NCBI GenBank assembly: GCA_029959555.1
Contig: JASCPI010000003.1
Location: 1-64,000 of the forward strand
Reading direction: 5' to 3'
DNA length: 64,000 bases
From: Lysobacteraceae bacterium PS02065
GTDB taxonomy: Bacteria > Pseudomonadota > Gammaproteobacteria > Xanthomonadales > Rhodanobacteraceae
Shown here: one piece after another, positions 56,529-64,000 of the stretch
How positions within the stretch are numbered: the first letter of the stretch is position 1
Layout of the letters: each line of letters starts with the position of its first letter
Notes under the pieces: generated by a model
Told to the model about the DNA's origin: nothing
The model's input: the letters and a program-made list of their open reading frames with translations, nothing else
Database searches by the model: none
Position numbers and translations under genes: made by a program

Positions 56529-59018
56529 ATGAGAATCCTCCTACGCCTCGCGCGCTACGCGCTCTACCTCGGGCTCGCCGGCGTCGTCACCGGTGCCGCC
56601 GCGATCGGCATCGCCTACTGGCTCATCTCGCCGCGCCTGCCCGCGGTGGAGACCCTCAAGGACGTGCGCCTCCAGGTGCCGCTCAGGGTCTTCTCAGCAG
56701 ATGGCAAGCTGATGGCGACGTTCGGGGAGACGCGACGGATCCCGATCCGCATGAAGGACGTGCCCGACCGCCTCAAGCAGGCCGTGCTGGCGGCCGAGGA
56801 CGCCGACTTCTACAGCCACAGCGGCATCGACATCGGCGGCATCGTGCGCGCGGTCTGGCTGGTCGCGACCACCGGCAGCAAGCACGTCGCCGGCGGCAGC
56901 ACGATCACCCAGCAGGTCGCGCGCCAGTTCTTCCTGAGCCCCGAGGTCACCTACACACGCAAGCTGTCCGAATGGTTCCTGGCCTTTCGCATCGAGAGTG
57001 CGCTGAGCAAGGACGAGATCCTCGAGCTCTACCTCAACAAGAACTTCTTCGGAAACCGCGCCTACGGCATCGCCGCAGCCGCCGAGTTCTACTACGGCAA
57101 GACGCTGGACCAGCTGACCCTCGCCGAGTCGGCCATGCTGGCTTCTCTGCCGAAGTTCCCGTCGACCGGCAACCCGATCAACAACCGCCCGCGCGCACTG
57201 CTGCGCCGCGCCTACGTGCTGCGGCGCATGCTCGACCTGCGCTACATCGACCAGGCCACGCACGACGTGGCGACGAAGGAGCCCGATCTTTCGTTCGCAC
57301 ACGAACCGCCGATCGAGATCGAAGCCTCGTACGTCGCCGAGATGGTGCGCCAGCAGGCCATCGAGCGGCTCGGCAACGAGGCGCTCAACGACGGCTACGT
57401 GATCCGCACCACGGTCGACTCGCGCATGCAGGATGCGGCCAACCGCGCGCTGCGCGACGCCCTCATCGCCTACGACCGTCGCCACGGGTACCGCGGTGCG
57501 GAAGCCAGGGTCGAGCTCGACGCGAGCGCCCCGCCCGAGGAGCAGGTCAAGCATCTGGAAGGCTACCGGGCGGTCGCCGGCCTGCTCCCCGGCGTCGTGG
57601 TCGTGTCCGACGCGAAGGAAGCACAGATCCTGCTGTCGGACGGCCAGGATGTCGGCCTCGACCTTAAGGCCGTCGAGTGGGCACGGCCGTACCTCGACGA
57701 AAGCCGGCGCGGCGCGGCACCGAAGCGTGTCGACGAGGTCGTCAAGGCCGGCGACATCGTGCGCCTGTCGCGCGACGACGAGGGCGCGTGGACGCTGGCC
57801 CAACTGCCCGGCGTGCAGGGCGCACTGGCCGGACTCGATCCGGACGACGGTGCGATCCGTTCGCTGGTCGGCGGCTTCAGCTTCGCCCGCAGCAAGTTCA
57901 ACCGCGCGACCCAGTCGAACCGCCAGCCCGGCTCGAGCTTCAAGCCCTTCATCTACTCGGCCGCCTTCGACCACGGCTTCACGCCGGCATCCGTCGTCAA
58001 CGATGCGCCGCTCGTGTTTCCCGACGTGTCGCGTCCCGACGGAATCTGGGCTCCTTCCAACGACGACGGCAAGTTCGATGGTCCGATCCGCCTTCGCGAG
58101 GCGCTCGTGCGTTCGAAGAACCTCGTCTCGGTGCGCCTGCTCGACGCGATCGGCGTGCGCTACGCACACGAGTACGTGACGCGCTTCGGCCTGTCGCCGC
58201 AGCAGGTACCCGAGAGCCTGTCGATGTCGCTCGGCACCGCCGCCGTGCCACCGCTCGCGATGGCGCGCAGCTACGCCGTGTTCGCCAACGGCGGGTTCCT
58301 GATCGACCCCTACTTCATCACCGAGATCGCCGATCGCGACGGCAGGATCGTCTACACGGCCGATCCCGTGCGCGCATGCCGTGATTGCCCGCAACGCCTG
58401 CTCGAGGACGAGCGCGAACGCCTCGGCGCGGCGCCGTCGCCGGGCTCGACGCCTGCGGCATCGGGTTGGAGCCCGATCAGCACCGCGAACGCCGCGACGC
58501 CCCAGCCCGCGCGCGCGGCGGGCGAGCCGCGCCTCGCGCCGCGCGTCATCGATGCCCGCAACGCGTTCCTCGTGACCTCGCTCATGCGCGACGTGATCCG
58601 CCGGGGCACCGGCTCCGCCGCACTCGTGCTCAAGCGCGGCGACCTCGCCGGCAAGACCGGCACCACCAACGACCACCGCGACACGTGGTTCTCGGGCTTC
58701 AACGCGAGCATGGTCGCGAGCGCCTGGGTCGGCTTCGACGACTTCAGTTCGCTCGGTCGCGGCGAGTTCGGCGCCAGGGCCGCCTTGCCTGTCTGGATCG
58801 ATTTCATGCGCGAAGCACTGCGCGACGTCGAGGAGCGCCCGTTCGACATGCCGCCCGGCATCACGACCGCGCGCGTGGACCGCGAGAGCGGCCTGCTCGC
58901 GCCGGCCGGCGATCCCGACGCGATCAGCGAGTTCTTCAAGACCGAGGACGTCGCCCGGCTCGCGACCCGCCCCGACCAGCCGTCGGAAGAGCAGCGCGAA
59001 GCCTACGACGTGTTCTGA
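56529..59018 (+). CDS. mrcA: Class A penicillin-binding protein 1a
   Basis: 829 residues. A short cytoplasmic start and a membrane helix (about 10-33) lead to the GT51 glycosyltransferase domain with EDADFYSHSGIDIGG (catalytic E90), GGSTITQQVARQFFLS and ELYLNKNFFGNRAYGIAAAA. An intervening OB-like domain is followed by the transpeptidase with SSFK (S469-K472), SKN (529-531) and KTGTT (from K709). It polymerises and cross-links peptidoglycan. The ATG at 56529 is preferred; an in-frame TTG at 56499 would add 10 residues. Divergence from pilM is conserved in many gammaproteobacteria. Confidence 0.95.
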   Translation: MRILLRLARYALYLGLAGVVTGAAAIGIAYWLISPRLPAVETLKDVRLQVPLRVFSADGKLMATFGETRRIPIRMKDVPDRLKQAVLAAEDADFYSHSGIDIGGIVRAVWLVATTGSKHVAGGSTITQQVARQFFLSPEVTYTRKLSEWFLAFRIESALSKDEILELYLNKNFFGNRAYGIAAAAEFYYGKTLDQLTLAESAMLASLPKFPSTGNPINNRPRALLRRAYVLRRMLDLRYIDQATHDVATKEPDLSFAHEPPIEIEASYVAEMVRQQAIERLGNEALNDGYVIRTTVDSRMQDAANRALRDALIAYDRRHGYRGAEARVELDASAPPEEQVKHLEGYRAVAGLLPGVVVVSDAKEAQILLSDGQDVGLDLKAVEWARPYLDESRRGAAPKRVDEVVKAGDIVRLSRDDEGAWTLAQLPGVQGALAGLDPDDGAIRSLVGGFSFARSKFNRATQSNRQPGSSFKPFIYSAAFDHGFTPASVVNDAPLVFPDVSRPDGIWAPSNDDGKFDGPIRLREALVRSKNLVSVRLLDAIGVRYAHEYVTRFGLSPQQVPESLSMSLGTAAVPPLAMARSYAVFANGGFLIDPYFITEIADRDGRIVYTADPVRACRDCPQRLLEDERERLGAAPSPGSTPAASGWSPISTANAATPQPARAAGEPRLAPRVIDARNAFLVTSLMRDVIRRGTGSAALVLKRGDLAGKTGTTNDHRDTWFSGFNASMVASAWVGFDDFSSLGRGEFGARAALPVWIDFMREALRDVEERPFDMPPGITTARVDRESGLLAPAGDPDAISEFFKTEDVARLATRPDQPSEEQREAYDVF

Positions 59019-59662
59019 TGGCGCGCGGACCGACGCGTACCCCGCGCGACGGCGGATCGGCCACACGACGCCGCATCGCGGTCGAAGCCGCGCGTCTCAT
59101 CGCCGAGCAGGGCCTGCGTGACTACCACGACGCCAAGCTCAAGGCGGCGCGCAGGCTCGGCATCCACGACGACGACGCCCTGCCGCGCAACACCGAGATC
59201 GAAGAGGCGCTGCGCGAACACCAGCGTCTGTTCCAGTCGGGGTCGCAACCGGCCCAGCTGCGCCGCCTGCGCGAGGCGGCCGTCGAGGCGATGCGCTTCC
59301 TCGCGCGCTTCGAACCGCGCCTCGTCGGGCCGGTCGCCGAAGGCACGGCGGATGCCCATTCGAGCGTGACCTTGCACCTGTTCCGCGACGACCCTGGCGA
59401 GGTGCTGATGTTCCTCGAGGATCACCGCATCCCGTTCGAGGAACGCACGCGCCGCCTGCGCACCGCGCACGACCACACCGAGGACCACGCCGTACTCGTA
59501 CTGTCGGCGGGCGATGTCGACGTGGATCTGACCATCCTGCCACCCGAGCGCCTCGCGCATGCGCCGCTCGATCGCGTCAGCGGTCAGCCGATGCGACGCA
59601 TGACGCTCGCCGCGCTGCAGGCCTTGCTGGCTTCGGAAGGCGACGCCCCGCCCGCGGGCTGA
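59018..59662 (+). CDS. Conserved-looking hypothetical, possible nucleotidyltransferase fold
   Basis: 214 residues. An Arg/Ala-rich helical N-terminus (ATRRRIAVEAARLIAEQGLR) and a helical middle precede a segment reminiscent of small nucleotidyltransferases (GTADAHSSVTLHLFRDD, with DVDVDLTILPPERL near the end). The classic GS-x-Asp-x-Asp signature is not clearly there, so the assignment is weak. The ATG at 59018 shares a base with the stop of the PBP1a gene (TGATG), indicating co-translation with cell-wall synthesis. Confidence 0.7.
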   Translation: MARGPTRTPRDGGSATRRRIAVEAARLIAEQGLRDYHDAKLKAARRLGIHDDDALPRNTEIEEALREHQRLFQSGSQPAQLRRLREAAVEAMRFLARFEPRLVGPVAEGTADAHSSVTLHLFRDDPGEVLMFLEDHRIPFEERTRRLRTAHDHTEDHAVLVLSAGDVDVDLTILPPERLAHAPLDRVSGQPMRRMTLAALQALLASEGDAPPAG

Positions 59663-59676
59663 GGCGTCGTCCGGGA

Positions 59677-59700
59677 CCGCGGGGCGTTGCGCCACCGCGG
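59677..59700. terminator. Imperfect hairpin between convergent genes
   Basis: CCGCGG-GGCG-TTG-CGCC-A-CCGCGG: about 10 bp of stem with one bulged A, located between the stops at 59662 and 59718. Probably terminates one or both transcripts. Confidence 0.5.
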
Positions 59701-59717
59701 CCGGTCAGGCGGCCGTA

Positions 59718-61013
59718 TCAGCCGCGCTTGTCGAGCGCGACGTAGTCGCGCGTCGTGGCACCCGTGTAGACCTGGCGCGGACGGCCGATCTTCGCATCCG
59801 GCGTGACCTGCTGCTCGAGCCAGTGCGCGACCCAGCCGGCCGTGCGCGCGATCGCGAACATGACCGTGAACATCTCGGTCGGGATCTTGAGCGCCTTGTA
59901 GATGATGCCCGAGTAGAAATCGACGTTCGGGTACAGCTTGCGCTCGACGAAGTACGAATCCTTGAGCGCGACCTCCTCGAGCGCGACGGCGACGTCGAGC
60001 AACGGATCGCTGACGTTGAGGTCGGCCAGCACCTTGTGAGTCATCTCGCGGATGATCGTCGCGCGCGGATCGAAGTTCTTGTACACGCGGTGGCCGAAGC
60101 CCATGAGGCGGAAGCCCGAGTTCTTGTCCTTGGCCTTGGCGACGGCAATGGCGACGTTCTTCGCGTCACCGATGTCCTGCAGCATCTCGAGCACGGCCTC
60201 GTTGGCGCCGCCGTGCGCCGGGCCCCACAGCGCGGCGATGCCGGCCGCGACGCAGGCGTACGGGTTCGCGCCGGTGGAGCCGACCAGGCGCACGGTCGAC
60301 GTCGACGCGTTCTGCTCGTGGTCGGCGTGCAGGATGAACAGCAGGTCGAGCGCCTTGGCCACGACCGGGTTGATCTCGAGCGGCTCGCTCGGCACCTCGA
60401 ACATCATGTGCAGGAAGCGCGTGACGTACTCGAGGTTGTTGCGCGGGTAGCGGATCGGCCAGCCGATCGACGAGCGGTAGGCGGCCGCGGCGATCGTCGG
60501 CATCTTGGCCAGCAGGCGGATCGCGGCGAGGCGGCGCTGCTCGGGATCGTTGATGTCGAGCGTGTCGTGGTAGAACGCCGACAGCGACGCGATCGAGGCG
60601 CACAGCACGGCCATCGGATGCGCGTCGTAGTGGAAGCCGTTGAGGAAGTTCTTCTGCGCCTCGTGCATCATCGTGTGATGCGTGACCTCGTGCTCGAACG
60701 CGTCGAACTGCTGCTTGTTCGGCAGCTCGCCGTTGATGAGCAGGTACGAGGTCTCGAGGAACGTGGACTGCTTGGCGAGCTGCTCGATCGGGTAGCCGCG
60801 GTACAGCAGCACGCCCTTGTCGCCGTCGATGAACGTGATCGCGCTGCGCGTGCTCGCCGTCGAGACGAAGCCCGGGTCGTAGGTGAAGTACCCGGTGTCC
60901 TTGTTGAGCTTGGCGATATCGAGCGCGGGGTCACCGAGCGTGCCGGTGACGACGGGCAGCGACGTGCTGCGGTCGTTGGCGGCGTCGGTGAGCTGGACGG
61001 ACTTGTCGGACAC
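59718..61013 (-). CDS. gltA: Citrate synthase
   Basis: 431 residues, the size of the gram-negative hexameric (type II) enzymes. Landmarks are the N-terminal beta-region [29 protein letters not shown], the catalytic His in [17 protein letters not shown], the second His in [16 protein letters not shown] and the catalytic Asp region [15 protein letters not shown]. It condenses acetyl-CoA and oxaloacetate in the TCA cycle. The start is GTG at 61013 with GAGGAG six bases upstream; the frame is open to 61199 but that extension is not homologous. Confidence 0.96.
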   Translation of the reverse strand: MSDKSVQLTDAANDRSTSLPVVTGTLGDPALDIAKLNKDTGYFTYDPGFVSTASTRSAITFIDGDKGVLLYRGYPIEQLAKQSTFLETSYLLINGELPNKQQFDAFEHEVTHHTMMHEAQKNFLNGFHYDAHPMAVLCASIASLSAFYHDTLDINDPEQRRLAAIRLLAKMPTIAAAAYRSSIGWPIRYPRNNLEYVTRFLHMMFEVPSEPLEINPVVAKALDLLFILHADHEQNASTSTVRLVGSTGANPYACVAAGIAALWGPAHGGANEAVLEMLQDIGDAKNVAIAVAKAKDKNSGFRLMGFGHRVYKNFDPRATIIREMTHKVLADLNVSDPLLDVAVALEEVALKDSYFVERKLYPNVDFYSGIIYKALKIPTEMFTVMFAIARTAGWVAHWLEQQVTPDAKIGRPRQVYTGATTRDYVALDKRG

Positions 61014-61211
61014 GGCGGACTCCTCGGGGCTGGACACGCCGCGCGGGCGCATGCGCCGCGGGCGGGCTTGGAAGGGGTTGGCGCGGCGGGAGATCCACCG
61101 GCTTCGCGACCGCCCACGTGCGTGCACATGCGCGACCGTATGCCGCGGATTATTGCATAGCACCACGCCGCCGGCAGGTAACGAGGGTCCTATTGACAAG
61201 CGCGCAAACGA

Positions 61212-61238
61212 AAGACGCCGGCACGGGGCCGGCGTCTT
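61212..61238 (-). terminator. Intrinsic terminator of rpmE2
   Basis: 11-bp stem AAGACGCCGGC / GCCGGCGTCTT with a 5-nt loop. On the minus strand it is followed by a T-rich stretch (TTTCGTTTG), 46 bp past the rpmE2 stop. Confidence 0.8.
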
Positions 61239-61283
61239 CGTGGAGCGTGTCGCCCGGCGCCGTGGCGGCCGGGTGCCGCGCGA

Positions 61284-61526
61284 TTACTTCGCGTAGCGGC
61301 GACGGAACTTGTCGACGCGGCCACCCGTGTCGAGGATCTTGTGCTTGCCCGTGTAGAACGGGTGCGAGTGGCTCGTGATTTCCATCTTGATCAGCGGGTA
61401 CTCGTTGCCGTCTTCCCACTTGATCGTGTCCTTGCTGGACATGGTCGAACGGGTGAGGAACGAGAAGTCGCTGGACAGATCCTGGAAGACGACTTCCTTG
61501 TACTTCGGGTGCGTATCGGGCTTCAT
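61284..61526 (-). CDS. rpmE2: Ribosomal protein L31, type B (zinc-free)
   Basis: 80 residues, the length of the type B (YkgM) form. Conserved parts are [26 protein letters not shown] and the C-terminal [20 protein letters not shown] with an FRRRY end. It lacks any Cys, so the zinc ribbon of type A L31 is absent. Type B L31 often replaces the zinc-binding form under zinc limitation through Zur, but no Zur box is evident here and it may be the only L31 of this organism. Confidence 0.95.
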   Translation of the reverse strand: MKPDTHPKYKEVVFQDLSSDFSFLTRSTMSSKDTIKWEDGNEYPLIKMEITSHSHPFYTGKHKILDTGGRVDKFRRRYAK

Positions 61527-61598
61527 GGGTCGGATCCGGAATCGGGCGGAAAGAAAAGAGCGCGAGTATAGCGGGCCGGAATCGCCTGCCGCAAGCCC

Positions 61599-62531
61599 TC
61601 AGGCCGCGCCGAGCGCCGCGGCCACGCGGGCCTCGAAGCGCGCCTGCGCCACTTCGAGCACGATGCGCGCGTTGGCCGGCCGTCCCATGCGGCCCTCCCA
61701 GTCGACCACGGTGGCACCGCGCGTGAGCGCGCCGTCGAGCTCGATCGCGACATGGCGGGTTTCCACACGCGTGCACGCCGCGGGTTCGAGCGCAGCCGCC
61801 ATGGCCAGTGCGTCGGCGACGAGCATGCCGCCACGCCCGCGTTCGCGCGTCCAGTCGCGCGTGCGCTGCGAGATCGATGCGTAGAAGCGCGCGCGTGCGT
61901 CATCGGCCGCGAGCCAGCGCTCGACGTCTTCGAACGCGAGGCCCTGCCGCACGGTCGCCTCCCAGTCGACGAGGTCGAACGACGGCCAGCCCGAGAACAC
62001 GACGTGCGCGGCCTCGGGATCGAAGCCGATGTTGAACTCGGCCGGCACGAGATGGGTGTTGCCGCGCCCCGTCACCGCGCCGCCCATGACGACGAGCCGC
62101 GCGACGCGTTGCGGCAGGGTCGGGTCGAGGCGCAATGCGAGCGCGAGGTTGGTCAGCGGCCCGAGCGCGACGATCATGAGGCGCCCGGTGTGCGCGTGCG
62201 AGGCCTCGAGGATCGCCTGCGCGGCGTGGCTGGCCGCCAGTTCGCGCGTGGAACGCTCGTAGCCCGTGTCGCCGAAGCCGTCGTTGCCGTGCACGTAGGC
62301 GGCGTCCTCGGCCGGGCGCACGAGCGGCGTCGCGCAGCCGGCGTGCACAGGCGTGTCGGCACCGACGAGGTCGACGAGCTTGAGCGCGTTCGCGCTCGTG
62401 TGTGCGAGTCCTACGTTGCCGGCCGTGACGGTCAGCGCGACGACCTCGACCGACGGCTCGGCGTACGCCATGAGGATCGCGAGTGCGTCGTCGACGCCGG
62501 GATCGGTGTCGATCAGCAGGGGAATCGTCAT
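61599..62531 (-). CDS. Inosine/uridine-preferring nucleoside hydrolase
   Basis: 310 residues. The calcium- and ribose-binding N-terminus is DTDPGVDDALAIL, followed by VTAGNVGLAHTSANALKLVD, ALGPLTNLALAL, MGGAVTGRGNTHLVPAEFN and the C-terminal VADALAMAAAL with the last calcium Asp. In the best-known group I enzymes a His precedes that Asp; here it is Ala, so specificity or mechanism may differ. It hydrolyses ribonucleosides for salvage. The ATG at 62531 overlaps the acyltransferase stop (ATGA). Confidence 0.9.
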   Translation of the reverse strand: MTIPLLIDTDPGVDDALAILMAYAEPSVEVVALTVTAGNVGLAHTSANALKLVDLVGADTPVHAGCATPLVRPAEDAAYVHGNDGFGDTGYERSTRELAASHAAQAILEASHAHTGRLMIVALGPLTNLALALRLDPTLPQRVARLVVMGGAVTGRGNTHLVPAEFNIGFDPEAAHVVFSGWPSFDLVDWEATVRQGLAFEDVERWLAADDARARFYASISQRTRDWTRERGRGGMLVADALAMAAALEPAACTRVETRHVAIELDGALTRGATVVDWEGRMGRPANARIVLEVAQARFEARVAAALGAA

Positions 62532-63601
62532 CGTGCAGGAACCTTCGGGGAAACCGGGGATTGTTCCACTGCGAGGACCCGGCTTTCCAGTGCATGCCAC
62601 GAGATCGCGGCGAGCAGCAGTGCCACGGGCAGCGCGACGAGCGACAAGCCCCAGGACGGCAGCGAGGGCCATAGTGCGGCGATCGCCTGCTGGACCGGGA
62701 ACCCGTACAGGAACACGCCGTACGAGTAGTCGCCGCGCCATGGCAGGGGCAGCGGCGGCACGCGCCACGCGAGCCAGAACGCGGCGTAGCCGATGCCGAG
62801 CATCGTCGCCGGCACGGCAGTCACGGTTCCCTGCGCCGCGAATGCGACGACACCCAGCACGACGAGCAGGCGCGTCGACAGCCAGACGCGCTCGGGGAAT
62901 GCCGCAGCAACCACCCCGGCGAAGAACAGCGCGGTCAGCGCGTCGCTGTCCTGGTGGCCCGGTGCCTCGCGCCACCAGCCGGCCATTGTCCACAACATCC
63001 ACGCGAGCACGACGGCGACGAGCAGGCGCCGCCTCGACAGCATGCCGATCGCGGCAAGCACGACGAGGATCACGTACAACCGCACCTCGAGCGCGAGCGA
63101 CCACAGCGAGCCGTTGATGACACCCGGCGCGCGGTTGTGTTCGAACACACCGGGCAGCGTATAGGACAGGCCGGCGAGATCGAGATTGCGCCAGAGATGC
63201 TCGCGCAACTCCGGTGCCGCGACGTAGGCCTGCAGGTCGAGCGACGTGAACGCCGCGCCGAGTGCGACACCGAAGATCAGGCAGGCCAGGTAGGCCGGAT
63301 AGACGCGCCTGACCCGCGCGAGCGCGAAACGCGGCCACGAGGAATGTCGCCGCCAGCTGTGCATGAGCAGGCAGCCACTCAGCGCGAAGAACACGCAGAC
63401 GGCGACGCTGCCCGTGTAGAACCCCGGCAGCAACACGGCGAGCAGGTCGAACCCCGAAGCCTGCCAGGCAAGACCGGGGGAATGCCCGACGACGACCATC
63501 GCCGCCGCGACGTGGCGCAGCAGGCGGACATTGTCGGGGCCCCGCCCCAGACGGTCGGCCAGGACGGGAGGTGGATCGAGCCAGGTATTCCAGCGGGGCA
63601 T
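62528..63601 (-). CDS. Acyltransferase 3 family membrane protein
   Basis: 357 residues with about ten membrane helices. The family features are the catalytic His region RHVAAAMVVVGHS near residue 30, VFFALSGCLLMHSWRRH, RVRRVYPAYLACL and the conserved GSLWSLALEVRLYVIL. Such enzymes O-acetylate or otherwise acylate surface polysaccharides or lipids. The target is unknown. The coupling to a nucleoside hydrolase has no obvious logic. It starts at 63601. Confidence 0.88.
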   Translation of the reverse strand: MPRWNTWLDPPPVLADRLGRGPDNVRLLRHVAAAMVVVGHSPGLAWQASGFDLLAVLLPGFYTGSVAVCVFFALSGCLLMHSWRRHSSWPRFALARVRRVYPAYLACLIFGVALGAAFTSLDLQAYVAAPELREHLWRNLDLAGLSYTLPGVFEHNRAPGVINGSLWSLALEVRLYVILVVLAAIGMLSRRRLLVAVVLAWMLWTMAGWWREAPGHQDSDALTALFFAGVVAAAFPERVWLSTRLLVVLGVVAFAAQGTVTAVPATMLGIGYAAFWLAWRVPPLPLPWRGDYSYGVFLYGFPVQQAIAALWPSLPSWGLSLVALPVALLLAAISWHALESRVLAVEQSPVSPKVPAR

Positions 63602-63628
63602 GCGGGCATCCGTGCGTGCATTCGCGCT

Positions 63629-64000
63629 TCACGCGCCGGCGTAGCGTGTCGCACCTCCGATCCAGCGCGCAACCAGCCGCTCGGCGAGCTCCGCATGCTG
63701 CTCGAGCATCGCCGCGCCGATGCGCTGCACTTCGGGCAGGAGATCCGCGTCGCGGGCGAGGTCGGCGACGCGGAACGCGAGCTGGCCGGTCTGGCGCGTG
63801 CCGAGCAGCTCGCCCGGACCGCGCAGCTCGAGGTCCTTCTCGGCGATGAAGAAACCGTCGTTGCTCTCGCGCATCGCCTCGAGGCGCGCGCGCGCGAGCG
63901 CCGACAGAGGCCCCTGGTACAGCAGCACGCAGCTCGAGGCGACCTGGCCGCGACCGACGCGGCCGCGCAGCTGGTGCAGCTGGGCGAGGCCGAGACGCTC
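63629..64000 (-). CDS. recG: ATP-dependent DNA helicase RecG, C-terminal part
   Basis: The window holds the last 123 residues; the gene begins beyond base 64000. Helicase motif VI is read at the edge ([11 protein letters not shown]), followed by the RecG-typical [20 protein letters not shown] and TRQTGQL. RecG reverses stalled replication forks and branch-migrates Holliday junctions. The stop lies 27 bp before the acyltransferase start, so the three minus-strand genes may be co-transcribed. Confidence 0.95.
   Translation of the reverse strand, partial: ERLGLAQLHQLRGRVGRGQVASSCVLLYQGPLSALARARLEAMRESNDGFFIAEKDLELRGPGELLGTRQTGQLAFRVADLARDADLLPEVQRIGAAMLEQHAELAERLVARWIGGATRYAGA

Noticed and set aside
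56694..59066. Long minus-strand frame opposite PBP1a
   Set aside because: It is a shadow of a gene with complete GT51 and transpeptidase motifs.

Overview
The window looks like a chromosomal segment of a high-GC gammaproteobacterium, most likely order Xanthomonadales (Lysobacter/Rhodanobacter-type relatives). The support is the codon bias, an MdtABC-like RND set, a MoxR/Bat aerotolerance locus, pilMNOPQ divergent from a class A penicillin-binding protein, a variant IPTL/PEP-CTERM-like sorting tail and abundant c-di-GMP signalling. I see no tRNA or rRNA genes, insertion sequences, prophage genes, integrases or CRISPR arrays. Coding density is high, and many starts overlap the preceding stop (ATGA, GTGA, TGATG), which indicates tightly coupled operons.

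Layout. 1-220: end of an unrecognised gene. 448-2159: YgiB/YgiC-like lipoprotein and ATP-grasp pair. 2371-3699: FadL-type outer-membrane transporter. 3812-11476: MdtABC-like tripartite efflux operon without its own TolC. 11743-12495: secreted protein with a C-terminal sorting tail. 12683-14443: secreted M14 carboxypeptidase. 14976-18668: TetR, HlyD-like, ABC ATPase, ABC permease operon with a clear operator. 18733-19404: TonB. 19409-21868: PAS-GGDEF-EAL protein. 22121-25561: small RIO-like kinase, DUF456 protein, hemolysin III protein, secreted hypothetical and universal stress protein. 25631-32843: gap, S1/P1 nuclease, BlaI/M56 pair, ferredoxin-NADP reductase and transketolase. 33266-33865: small outer-membrane barrel. 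33942-40088 (minus): DAACS symporter, GH172/DUF2961 protein and Ser/Thr kinase-TPR protein in one operon. 40234-47209 (minus): MoxR, DUF58, DUF4381, BatA, BatB/C fusion, BatD. 47325-48482: cyclic-nucleotide-binding/EAL protein. 48608-56287 (minus): pilM-N-O-P-Q followed by a large Ig-like lipoprotein. 56529-59662: PBP1a and a coupled small protein. 59718-61526: citrate synthase and zinc-free L31. 61599-64000: nucleoside hydrolase, acyltransferase 3 and the 3' part of recG.

Themes. Housekeeping metabolism (gap, tkt, gltA, fpr) alternates with envelope functions (efflux, type IV pilus secretin assembly, peptidoglycan synthesis, the Bat complex) and signalling (two c-di-GMP enzymes, two kinases, BlaI/M56, TetR). 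The least ordinary items are the symporter/GH172/kinase operon, the cyclic-nucleotide-binding/EAL fusion, the BatB/C fusion with a rewritten MIDAS motif, the M56 protein with a TonB-like tail behind a composite dyad operator, and the Ig-like lipoprotein attached to the pil operon. No wholly new system can be demonstrated from sequence alone.
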